The position numbers and the translations under genes are program-made. A stretch of DNA of 64,000 nt, taken from Streptomyces rhizoryzae. GTDB lineage: Bacteria; Actinomycetota; Actinomycetes; Streptomycetales; Streptomycetaceae. The stretch is from positions 1 to 64,000 of the forward strand of contig NZ_JALMUV010000031.1 in the NCBI RefSeq assembly GCF_023155275.1. The letters run 5' to 3'. Shown here in pieces: positions 1-6,675 of this stretch (positions are counted from its first letter, which is position 1; each line of letters begins with the position of its first letter). The notes under the pieces were generated by a model, which was not told the DNA's origin, ran no database searches, and saw only the letters and a list, made by a program, of their open reading frames with translations.

Positions 1-237
1 GAACACCCCCCACCCCACAGACCCGGCACCGCTGCCGAACAGCCCCGCGCAGCGGCACCAATCCCCGCGAAGCGGGGACCCGCCCCGCGCAGCGAGGGGC
101 CCCAGAGCGCCGGAGGCGCAACGCACAGGCACCCCCACGGCGGGAAAGCCGACAACGTGGGAAGCGCCCCGCCACAGGCGCACGGCGGGAAACCCGACAA
201 CGTTCGCCGCCCCCCGTGGGCGGTAACGTAACGGCCC
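1..237. other. intergenic stretch rich in short GC repeats
   Basis: No gene is supported here. The segment holds repeated GCGCAGCG / GCGAAGCG blocks between 45 and 95 and a compact perfect hairpin at 62-78 (TCCCCGC, 3-nt loop, GCGGGGA), which could end transcription of a gene lying before the window. It also contains the near-identical direct repeat listed separately. Such C/G-rich short palindromes are common between Streptomyces genes. Confidence 0.5.
136..203. repeat. imperfect 23-bp direct repeat
   Basis: Two copies of CACGGCGGGAAA(G/C)CCGACAACGT lie at 136-158 and 181-203. They differ at one base and are separated by 22 bp, just upstream of the LemA-like gene. The copies are too few for a CRISPR array. 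They could be a tandem regulator site or an intergenic repeat. Confidence 0.6.
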
Positions 238-783
238 GTGACCACCATCTTCTGGATCGCCGCGGCGATCGTTCTCCTCGGTGTCTACCTGAGCTGGACG
301 GCCGGCCGGCTGGACCGTCTGCACGCGCGCATCGACGCGGCCCGGGCGGCGCTGGACGCCCAGCTGCTGCGGCGGGCGTCGGTGGCGCAGGAGGTGGGCA
401 CCTCGGGGGTGCTGGACCCGGCGGCGTCGATCGTGCTCTACCAGGCCGCGCACGACGCCCGGCAGGCGGAGGAGGACCACCGGGAGGTCGCGGAGAGCGA
501 GCTGAGCCAGGCGCTGCGCGCGGTGTTCGGGGAGGAGGGGCAGCTGGCGGCGGTGCGGGAGGCGCCGGGTGGTGAGCGGACGGTGGTGGAGCTGACCGCG
601 GCGGTGCGGCGGGTGCCGATGGCGCGCCGGTTCCACAACGACGCGGTGCGCGCCGCGCGGGCGGTCCGGCGGCACCGGGTGGTCCGCTACCTGCGGCTGG
701 CCGGGCACGCGCCGTTCCCGATGGCGTTCGAGATGGACGACGAGCCGCCGGCGGTGCTGGACGACCGCTCGGCCGGGAGCTGA
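238..783 (+). CDS. LemA-like single-pass membrane protein
   Basis: A 181-residue protein starting at GTG 238. Residues about 4-21 form one hydrophobic helix (FWIAAAIVLLGVYLSW). The rest is a charged, helical, Ala/Arg/Glu-rich domain. The segment around residues 130-160 (RRFHNDAVRAARAVRR, then a short hydrophobic run with PFPMAFEM) resembles the conserved YNxxVRxYN and FP elements of LemA proteins, but the Tyr/Asn residues are mostly replaced. This makes it a distant or degenerate relative. Function is unknown. It lies upstream of pdxS in the same direction, separated by a 146-bp gap with an inverted repeat (TGTCCGG 808-814, CCGGACA 830-836), so it is probably a separate unit. The ribosome binding site is weak. 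Confidence 0.7.
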   Translation: MTTIFWIAAAIVLLGVYLSWTAGRLDRLHARIDAARAALDAQLLRRASVAQEVGTSGVLDPAASIVLYQAAHDARQAEEDHREVAESELSQALRAVFGEEGQLAAVREAPGGERTVVELTAAVRRVPMARRFHNDAVRAARAVRRHRVVRYLRLAGHAPFPMAFEMDDEPPAVLDDRSAGS

Positions 784-929
784 CCGGCCGCGGACCGGGC
801 GGGGAATGTCCGGATGCTGAGACCGCACGCCGGACAAGCCACCGGCCTCTAATTGGCCCTTTCCCCGGGGCGCTCACCAGCGGTTACGTAGGCGTCGAAG
901 CACAACCACCCGCATTGAGTGAGGTCAAC

Positions 930-1841
930 GTGTCCAGCACGCCCACCACGCCCCAGACCCCCGAGACCGGAACCGCGCGCGTCAAGCGCGGTATGGCCGA
1001 GCAGCTCAAGGGCGGCGTGATCATGGACGTCGTCACGCCGGAAGAGGCGAAGATCGCCGAGGACGCCGGTGCGGTCGCCGTCATGGCCCTGGAGCGGGTC
1101 CCGGCCGACATCCGCAAGGACGGCGGCGTGGCCCGGATGTCCGACCCCGACATGATCGAGGGCATCATCAACGCCGTCTCGATCCCGGTGATGGCCAAGT
1201 CCCGCATCGGCCACTTCGTCGAGGCCCAGGTCCTCCAGTCCCTCGGCGTCGACTACATCGACGAGTCCGAGGTCCTCACCCCGGCCGACGAGGTCAACCA
1301 CTCCGACAAGTGGGCCTTCACCACCCCCTTCGTGTGCGGCGCCACCAACCTCGGTGAGGCCCTGCGCCGGATCGCCGAGGGCGCGGCCATGATCCGTTCG
1401 AAGGGCGAGGCCGGCACCGGCAACGTCGTCGAGGCGGTCCGCCACCTGCGCCAGATCAAGGGCGAGATCGCCAAGCTGCGCGGCTGCGACAACAACGAGC
1501 TGTTCGCCGCCGCCAAGGAGCTGCGCGCCCCGTACGAGCTGGTCAAGGAGGTCGCCGAGCTGGGCAAGCTGCCGGTCGTGCTGTTCTCCGCCGGCGGGGT
1601 GGCCACCCCGGCCGACGCCGCGCTGATGCGCCAGCTCGGCGCCGAGGGCGTGTTCGTCGGCTCCGGCATCTTCAAGTCCGGCGACCCGGCCAAGCGCGCC
1701 GCCGCGATCGTGAAGGCCACCACCTTCTACGACGACCCGAAGGTCATCGCGGACGTCTCGCGCAACCTCGGCGAGGCCATGGTCGGCATCAACTGCGACA
1801 CCCTCCCCGAGACCGAGCGCTACGCCAACCGCGGCTGGTAA
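930..1841 (+). CDS. pdxS: pyridoxal 5'-phosphate synthase, synthase subunit PdxS
   Basis: Makes PLP directly from ribose 5-phosphate, glyceraldehyde 3-phosphate and ammonia; it is a cytosolic TIM-barrel enzyme that forms a 12-mer decorated with PdxT. Family signatures are present throughout: MDVVTPEEAKIAEDAGA near the start, the ribose-phosphate lysine in MAKSRIGH (about K90) and the second lysine in RSKGEAGTGN (about K158), then the phosphate-binding GGVATPADAALM and GVFVGSGIFKS. GTG 930 is chosen because GAGG (921-924) sits 5 nt before it and gives the usual 303 residues. An in-frame TTG at 915 would add five residues. pdxT follows after 15 bp. Confidence 0.95.
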   Translation: MSSTPTTPQTPETGTARVKRGMAEQLKGGVIMDVVTPEEAKIAEDAGAVAVMALERVPADIRKDGGVARMSDPDMIEGIINAVSIPVMAKSRIGHFVEAQVLQSLGVDYIDESEVLTPADEVNHSDKWAFTTPFVCGATNLGEALRRIAEGAAMIRSKGEAGTGNVVEAVRHLRQIKGEIAKLRGCDNNELFAAAKELRAPYELVKEVAELGKLPVVLFSAGGVATPADAALMRQLGAEGVFVGSGIFKSGDPAKRAAAIVKATTFYDDPKVIADVSRNLGEAMVGINCDTLPETERYANRGW

Positions 1842-1856
1842 GGACGCAGAGACGAC

Positions 1857-2468
1857 ATGAGCACCACTCCCACCATCGGTGTGCTGGCGCTCCAGGGCGA
1901 CGTCCGCGAGCACCTCGGGGCGCTCGCGGACGCCGGCGCCCCGGCCCGGCCGGTGCGCCGCCCCGAGGAGCTCGCCGAGATCGGCGGCCTGGTCATCCCG
2001 GGCGGCGAGTCCACCACCATGTCCAAGCTGGCGGTCTCCTTCGGCATGCTGGAGCCGCTGCGCGCCTTCGTGCGGGCGGGCCGGCCGGTCTACGGCACCT
2101 GCGCCGGCATGATCATGGTCGCCGACAAGCTGCTGGACGGCCGCGACGACCAGGAGACCCTCGGCGGCATCGACATGATCGTGCGCCGCAACGCCTTCGG
2201 GCGGCAGAACGAGTCGTTCGAGGCGGCCATCGAGGTCGCCGGAATCGGCGGCGGCCCGGTGGAGGGCGTCTTCATCCGGGCGCCCTGGGTCGAGTCGGTC
2301 GGCGCCTCGGCGGAGGTCCTGGCGACGTACGGTGGTCACACGGTGGCCGTGCGGCAGGGTAACGTCCTGGCCACGTCGTTCCACCCGGAGCTGACCGGCG
2401 ACCACCGGATCCACGCGCTGTTCGTGGAGATGGTGCGCGCGGCCGCCGCCGCGGGGGAGCGGGCGTAA
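1857..2468 (+). CDS. pdxT: PLP synthase glutaminase subunit PdxT
   Basis: Class I glutamine amidotransferase that hydrolyses glutamine and passes ammonia to PdxS. The 203 residues begin IGVLALQGDVREH, typical of the family. The oxyanion strand is IPGGESTTM, the nucleophile is Cys82 in YGTCAGMIM, and the His-Glu pair is in SFHPELTGD near the C-terminus. ATG 1857 has AAGGACG upstream. It is cotranscribed with pdxS. Confidence 0.95.
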   Translation: MSTTPTIGVLALQGDVREHLGALADAGAPARPVRRPEELAEIGGLVIPGGESTTMSKLAVSFGMLEPLRAFVRAGRPVYGTCAGMIMVADKLLDGRDDQETLGGIDMIVRRNAFGRQNESFEAAIEVAGIGGGPVEGVFIRAPWVESVGASAEVLATYGGHTVAVRQGNVLATSFHPELTGDHRIHALFVEMVRAAAAAGERA

Positions 2469-2514
2469 GCGCTCCGCCGAGGGGTGGAGTTCGGGGGAGC
2501 GCCGGCCCTCCCGG

Positions 2515-2520
2515 TAGGAT
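2515..2520 (+). promoter_or_regulatory. candidate -10 box for yebC
   Basis: TAGGAT, the usual Streptomyces housekeeping -10 sequence, lies 46 bp before the yebC start. No convincing -35 at normal spacing is seen. Confidence 0.3.
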
Positions 2521-2566
2521 CTGGGGCGATCGTTTCTGAATTTGGTTACGCGAAGGAGACAGGCGG

Positions 2567-3319
2567 ATGTCCGGCCACTCTAAATGGGCTACGACGAAGC
2601 ACAAGAAGGCCGTGATCGATGCCAAGCGCGGCAAGCTCTTCGCGAAGCTGATCAAGAACATCGAGGTCGCGGCCCGGATGGGCGGTGCCGACCCGGACGG
2701 CAACCCGACGCTGTACGACGCCATCCAGAAGGCGAAGAAGCAGTCGGTCCCGAACAAGAACATCGACTCCGCGGTCAAGCGCGGCGCCGGCCTGGAGGCC
2801 GGTGGCGCCGACTACGAGACGATCATGTACGAGGGCTACGGCCCCAACGGCGTCGCGGTGCTCATCGAGTGCCTCACCGACAACCGCAACCGCGCCGCGT
2901 CCGACGTCCGGGTCGCGATGACCCGCAACGGCGGCTCGATGGCCGACCCGGGCTCGGTGTCGTACCTGTTCAACCGCAAGGGCGTGGTGATCGTCCCCAA
3001 GGGTGAGCTGACCGAGGACGACGTGCTGGGCGCGGTCCTGGACGCCGGTGCCGAGGAGGTCAACGACCTCGGTGAGTCCTTCGAGGTGCTCAGCGAGGCC
3101 ACCGACCTGGTCGCGGTCCGCACCGCGCTCCAGGAGGCCGGTATCGACTACGACTCGGCCGAGGCCAACTTCGTCCCGACCATGCAGGTCGAGCTGGAGG
3201 AAGAGGCCGCGCGCAAGATCTTCAAGCTGATCGACGCGCTGGAGGACAGCGACGACGTGCAGAACGTCTTCGCCAACTTCGACGTGTCCGACGAGGTCAT
3301 GGCCAAGGTCGACGCCTGA
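2567..3319 (+). CDS. yebC: YebC/PmpR family protein (TACO1-like)
   Basis: The 250-residue protein starts SGHSKWATTKHKKAVIDAKRGKLFAKL, the diagnostic N-terminus of the YebC/TACO1 family, and keeps the GPNGVAVLIECLTDNRNR and NGGSMADPGSVSYLF signatures. Family members act as DNA-binding regulators (PmpR) or as translation factors that relieve ribosome stalling, mainly at proline stretches. It cannot be assigned to either role by sequence alone, though the location directly before ruvCAB is widely conserved. ATG 2567 is preceded by GAAGGAG at 8-nt spacing. A strong terminator follows, so ruvC is transcribed separately. Confidence 0.93.
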   Translation: MSGHSKWATTKHKKAVIDAKRGKLFAKLIKNIEVAARMGGADPDGNPTLYDAIQKAKKQSVPNKNIDSAVKRGAGLEAGGADYETIMYEGYGPNGVAVLIECLTDNRNRAASDVRVAMTRNGGSMADPGSVSYLFNRKGVVIVPKGELTEDDVLGAVLDAGAEEVNDLGESFEVLSEATDLVAVRTALQEAGIDYDSAEANFVPTMQVELEEEAARKIFKLIDALEDSDDVQNVFANFDVSDEVMAKVDA

Positions 3320-3343
3320 CGGCCGCGCCAGGCGCACCGGTCG

Positions 3344-3380
3344 CGACGGGCCGGCGGGGACACACCCCGCCGGCCCGTCG
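3344..3380 (+). terminator. intrinsic terminator after yebC
   Basis: A perfect 16-bp stem (CGACGGGCCGGCGGGG at 3344-3359 with its complement at 3365-3380), a 5-nt loop ACACA, then GTTTG. It separates yebC from the ruvC promoter immediately downstream. Confidence 0.75.
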
Positions 3381-3382
3381 GT

Positions 3383-3405
3383 TTGTCAGTGGCACCCACT
3401 AACCT
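3383..3405 (+). promoter_or_regulatory. PafBC/RecA-NDp-type DNA-damage promoter of ruvC
   Basis: TTGTCAGTG (3383-3391), exactly 8 nt, then TAACCT (3400-3405). This matches the LexA-independent mycobacterial and actinobacterial damage promoter pattern TTGTCRGTG-N8-TAnnnT. The predicted transcript start is near 3412, about 42 nt before ruvC. The same motif occurs before rarA and priA in this window. Confidence 0.65.
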
Positions 3406-3453
3406 GCAAGAACGTAAGGAACAGACGACCGAACGACGGCGAGGGGCGGGCCG

Positions 3454-4008
3454 ATGAGGGTGCTGGGGGTGGACCCGGGGCTGACCCGGTGCGGGGTCGG
3501 CGTGGTGGACGGGGTGGCCGGGCGGCCGCTGACGATGGCCGGCGTCGGCGTCGTGCGGACCCCGGCGGACGCCGACACCGCGCACCGCCTGGTGCTGATC
3601 GAGCGCGGTATAGAGGAGTGGCTCGACACCCACCGCCCCGAGTACGTCGCCGTCGAGCGGGTCTTCAGCCAGCACAACGTCCGTACGGTCATGGGCACCG
3701 CCCAGGCCAGCGCGGTCGCCATGCTGTGCGCGGCCCGCCGCGGCCTGCCGGTCGCCCTGCACACGCCCAGCGAGGTCAAGGCCGCGGTCACCGGCTCGGG
3801 GCGGGCCGACAAGGCCCAGGTCGGTGCCATGGTCACCCGGCTGCTGCGGCTCACCGCGCCGCCCAAGCCGGCCGACGCCGCCGACGCCCTCGCCCTGGCC
3901 ATCTGCCACATCTGGCGCGCCCCCGCGGTCAACCGCCTCCAGCAGGCCCGGGCCGCCGCCCGCCGCACCCCCGTTCCCGTACGCACGCTGAAGGGCACCA
4001 CCCGATGA
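3454..4008 (+). CDS. ruvC: crossover junction endodeoxyribonuclease RuvC
   Basis: Resolves Holliday junctions made during recombinational repair, cutting paired strands on a RuvAB-junction complex. The acidic catalytic residues are visible: Asp7 in VLGVDPGLTRCG, Glu68 in VAVERVFSQHN, and the Asp pair in KPADAADALALAICH near residue 140-145. The length of 184 residues is typical. The stop overlaps the ruvA start (ATGA), so the two are translationally coupled. A damage-type promoter lies upstream. Confidence 0.96.
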   Translation: MRVLGVDPGLTRCGVGVVDGVAGRPLTMAGVGVVRTPADADTAHRLVLIERGIEEWLDTHRPEYVAVERVFSQHNVRTVMGTAQASAVAMLCAARRGLPVALHTPSEVKAAVTGSGRADKAQVGAMVTRLLRLTAPPKPADAADALALAICHIWRAPAVNRLQQARAAARRTPVPVRTLKGTTR

Positions 4009-4625
4009 TCGCCTTCGTCTCCGGCCCGGTCGCGGCCCTGGCACCGGACACCGCCGTCGTCGAGGTCGGCGGCATCGGCATGGCCGTCCAGTGCACGCCG
4101 AACACCCTCTCCGGCCTCCGGGTCGGCGAGCCCGCCCGGCTCGCCACCTCCCTCGTCGTCCGCGAGGACTCCCTCACCCTCTACGGCTTCGCCGACGACG
4201 ACGAGCGGCAGACCTTCGAGCTGCTCCAGACCGCCAGCGGCGTCGGCCCCCGGCTGGCCCAGGCGATGCTCGCGGTGCACTCCCCGGACGCGCTGCGGCT
4301 GGCGGTGTCCACCGGCGACGAGAAGGCGCTGACAGCCGTACCGGGCATCGGCAAGAAGGGCGCCCAGAAGCTGCTGCTGGAGCTGAAGGATCGGCTCGGT
4401 GCGCCCACCGGCGGTGCCCGCCCGGCCGCCGGGGCCGCGGTGCCGGCCGGCTGGCGTGACCAGCTCCAGGCCGCGCTGGTCGGCCTGGGCTACGCCGCCC
4501 GGGAGGCCGACGAGGCGGTCGCGGCGGTCGCGCCGCAGGCCGAGGCGGCCGCCGCCGCGGGCGGCACCCCGCAGGTGCCGCAGCTGCTGAGGGCGGCGCT
4601 GCAGACGCTCAACCGCGCGCGATGA
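4005..4625 (+). CDS. ruvA: Holliday junction DNA helicase subunit RuvA
   Basis: Junction-recognition subunit that binds four-way DNA as a tetramer and loads the RuvB motor. The 206-residue protein has an N-terminal OB fold (MIAFVSGPVAALAPDTAVVEVGGIG), two helix-hairpin-helix motifs (TASGVGPRLAQAML and VPGIGKKGAQKLLLELK) and a C-terminal RuvB-binding three-helix domain (LGYAAREADEAV...), joined by a Gly/Ala-rich linker. ATG 4005 overlaps the ruvC stop codon. Confidence 0.96.
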   Translation: MIAFVSGPVAALAPDTAVVEVGGIGMAVQCTPNTLSGLRVGEPARLATSLVVREDSLTLYGFADDDERQTFELLQTASGVGPRLAQAMLAVHSPDALRLAVSTGDEKALTAVPGIGKKGAQKLLLELKDRLGAPTGGARPAAGAAVPAGWRDQLQAALVGLGYAAREADEAVAAVAPQAEAAAAAGGTPQVPQLLRAALQTLNRAR

Positions 4626-4722
4626 GCGGCCCCCGGCGGCCCGCCGCCCCGGCCCCGCGCCCCCGACCGCACGACCACCCCGCAGGCGGCCCGGCCGCCC
4701 CGACCCCGCGAGGCATTCCGCA

Positions 4723-5808
4723 GTGAACTGGGACGACACCGCACCGTCCGCCGAGGAGACCGCCGGTGCGCCGGCCGACCGGCTGGTGGCGGCCGACGCC
4801 GACGGCGAGGAGACCGCCGTCGAGGCCGCGCTGCGGCCCAAGGACCTGGCGGAGTTCGTCGGCCAGGAGCGGGTCCGCGAGCAGCTCGACCTGGTGCTGA
4901 AGGCGGCCCGCGCGCGCGGGGCCACCGCCGACCACGTGCTGCTCTCCGGCGCGCCCGGCCTGGGCAAGACCACCCTGTCCATGATCATCGCGGCCGAGAT
5001 GGGCGCCCCGATCCGGATCACCTCGGGCCCGGCCATCCAGCACGCCGGCGATCTGGCGGCCATCCTCTCCTCCCTCCAGGAGGGCGAGGTGCTCTTCCTC
5101 GACGAGATCCACCGGATGTCCCGGCCGGCCGAGGAGATGCTCTACATGGCGATGGAGGACTTCCGGGTCGACGTGATCGTCGGCAAGGGCCCGGGCGCCA
5201 CCGCCATCCCGCTGGAGCTGCCGCCCTTCACCCTGGTCGGGGCGACCACCCGGGCCGGTCTGCTGCCGCCGCCGCTGCGCGACCGGTTCGGCTTCACCGG
5301 CCACATGGAGTTCTACGCCCCCGCCGAGCTGGAGCGCGTCCTCCACCGCTCCGCCGGTCTGCTGGACGTGGCGATAGAGACCGAGGGCGCCGCGGAGATC
5401 GCCGGCCGCTCCCGGGGCACGCCCCGTATCGCCAACCGCCTGCTGCGCCGGGTCCGCGACTACGCCCAGGTCAAGGCCGACGGCGTGATCACCCGCGAGG
5501 TCGCCGCGCAGGCGCTGGGCGTCTACGAGGTCGATGCCCGCGGGCTGGACCGGCTGGACCGCGCGGTGCTCACCGCGCTGCTCAAGCTCTTCGGCGGCGG
5601 TCCGGTGGGGCTGTCCACCCTCGCGGTCGCGGTGGGGGAGGAGCGGGAGACGGTCGAGGAGGTCGCCGAGCCGTTCCTGGTGCGGGAGGGGCTGCTGGCC
5701 CGTACGCCGCGCGGCCGGGTCGCGACCCCGGCGGCCTGGGCGCACCTGGGGTTGGTACCGCCGCAGCAGGCGGGCGGCGCCGGCCAGCCCGGCCTGTTCG
5801 GGGCCTGA
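4723..5808 (+). CDS. ruvB: Holliday junction branch migration ATPase RuvB
   Basis: AAA+ motor that drives branch migration with RuvA. The 361-residue sequence has Walker A GAPGLGKTT (about residues 76-84), Walker B LFLDEIHRM, sensor 1 GATTRAGLL, an arginine-finger region LRDRFGF and the C-terminal winged helix ending in ARTPRGRVATPAAW. GTG 4723 gives an N-terminal acidic extension of about 30 residues before the conserved LRPKDLAEFVGQE, as is common in actinobacteria. The 97-bp gap to ruvA shows no terminator, so ruvCAB is probably one transcript. Confidence 0.95.
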   Translation: MNWDDTAPSAEETAGAPADRLVAADADGEETAVEAALRPKDLAEFVGQERVREQLDLVLKAARARGATADHVLLSGAPGLGKTTLSMIIAAEMGAPIRITSGPAIQHAGDLAAILSSLQEGEVLFLDEIHRMSRPAEEMLYMAMEDFRVDVIVGKGPGATAIPLELPPFTLVGATTRAGLLPPPLRDRFGFTGHMEFYAPAELERVLHRSAGLLDVAIETEGAAEIAGRSRGTPRIANRLLRRVRDYAQVKADGVITREVAAQALGVYEVDARGLDRLDRAVLTALLKLFGGGPVGLSTLAVAVGEERETVEEVAEPFLVREGLLARTPRGRVATPAAWAHLGLVPPQQAGGAGQPGLFGA

Positions 5809-5855
5809 CGGCGCGGGGACTCGCCCGGTCAGGAACTGCGGTGCGATGCTGGGCG

Positions 5856-5885
5856 TTGTTCCTGTGGTGCGGACTCGCTTAGACT
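5856..5885 (+). promoter_or_regulatory. housekeeping promoter of yajC-secDF
   Basis: TTGTTC (5856-5861), an 18-bp spacer, then TAGACT (5880-5885). It fits the Streptomyces HrdB-type consensus. The predicted transcript start is near 5892, giving a leader of about 78 nt before the yajC GTG at 5970. Confidence 0.5.
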
Positions 5886-5969
5886 CCGCCGATGCCGTCC
5901 GTATGGACGGTATTTCCACCCCGCTATAAGAGACCGCGAGAGCGCGGTCGTGCGAAGGATTTCCGTCCC

Positions 5970-6521
5970 GTGCCCAATATCGTGACTCTCCTCCCCTTCA
6001 TCGTCCTCATCGGGGCCATGTTCCTGATGACGCGGTCCGCCAAGAAGAAGCAGCAGGCGGCCCAGCAGATGCGCGATGAGATGCAGCCCGGCACCGGCGT
6101 CCGGACGATCGGCGGCATGTACGCCACCGTCAAGGAAATCCACGAGGACACCGTCCTCCTGGAGGTCGCCCCCGGCGTGCACGCCATCTACGCCAAGAAC
6201 GCCATCGGCGCGGTGCTCGCGGATGAGGAGTACAACCGCATCCTGGACGGTGCCGAGCCGGCCGCCGAGGACCACCCGGCCGTGCCGGACGACGTCTCGT
6301 CGCTGACCGCCGCCGACGAGGCCACCGAAAAGGGTGACGCGGCCGGCAAGATCGACCTGGGCAAGGCCGGCACCGGTGACGCCGCCGAGCCCGCCGCCGA
6401 CGAGGCCAAGGACGTCAAGGACGCCAAGGACGCCAAGGATGCCGACGCCGAGGACGCCGCGGCCGGCGAGGCCGGTGCCGCCGAGGACGGCAAGAAGGCC
6501 GGCGGCGCCGACGCGAAGTAG
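5970..6521 (+). CDS. yajC: Sec translocon accessory protein YajC
   Basis: Small membrane protein that forms a complex with SecD-SecF and supports protein export. GTG 5970 begins PNIVTLLPFIVLIGAMFLMTRSAKKKQQ: one N-terminal helix followed by a basic stretch, then the conserved GTGVRTIGGMYATVKEI domain. Beyond residue 95 the protein continues with an unusually long acidic, Asp/Ala/Lys-rich low-complexity tail (several DAK repeats), giving 183 residues against about 110 in E. coli. An in-frame ATG at 5892 would add 26 basic residues before the membrane helix and is judged unlikely. secD follows after a hairpin and its own -10 box. Confidence 0.9.
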   Translation: MPNIVTLLPFIVLIGAMFLMTRSAKKKQQAAQQMRDEMQPGTGVRTIGGMYATVKEIHEDTVLLEVAPGVHAIYAKNAIGAVLADEEYNRILDGAEPAAEDHPAVPDDVSSLTAADEATEKGDAAGKIDLGKAGTGDAAEPAADEAKDVKDAKDAKDADAEDAAAGEAGAAEDGKKAGGADAK

Positions 6522-6535
6522 TCCGTTCCGTAGCG

Positions 6536-6577
6536 GGGAACCGCGGCGCACCCCCGATCGGGCGCACCGCGGTTCCC
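6536..6577 (+). terminator. hairpin between yajC and secD
   Basis: An 11-bp perfect stem, GGGAACCGCGG (6536-6546) pairing with CCGCGGTTCCC (6567-6577), with a GC-rich 20-nt loop. Read-through to secD is likely partial. Confidence 0.5.
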
Positions 6578-6585
6578 GGACGGTT

Positions 6586-6591
6586 TAGGCT
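6586..6591 (+). promoter_or_regulatory. candidate -10 box for secD
   Basis: TAGGCT directly after the yajC hairpin, with a predicted transcript start near 6598 and a leader of about 78 nt before secD. The -35 region is not clear. Confidence 0.35.
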
Positions 6592-6675
6592 CCGGCGGGG
6601 GCACGTCCCCACAACACTTCGTGGCCGCTCGGCAGACACCCCAGGCCGAGGGGTTGGACAGGGAGAAACGACAAG

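Noticed and set aside
136..203. Two-copy repeat as a CRISPR remnant
   Set aside because: Only two copies, no cas genes in the window, and the unit lacks CRISPR-like internal dyad symmetry.
849..2414. Long minus-strand frame opposite pdxS-pdxT (and similar long antisense frames opposite ruvC-ruvB, secD, relA, alaS, carB, metK and priA)
   Set aside because: High GC3 removes stop codons from opposite frames. Their translations are low-complexity Arg/Gly/Asp/His-rich with no family signature, while the plus-strand genes are certain.
5892..5969. Leaderless ATG start for yajC at 5892
   Set aside because: It would place 26 mostly basic residues before the membrane helix. GTG 5970 gives the conserved YajC N-terminus.
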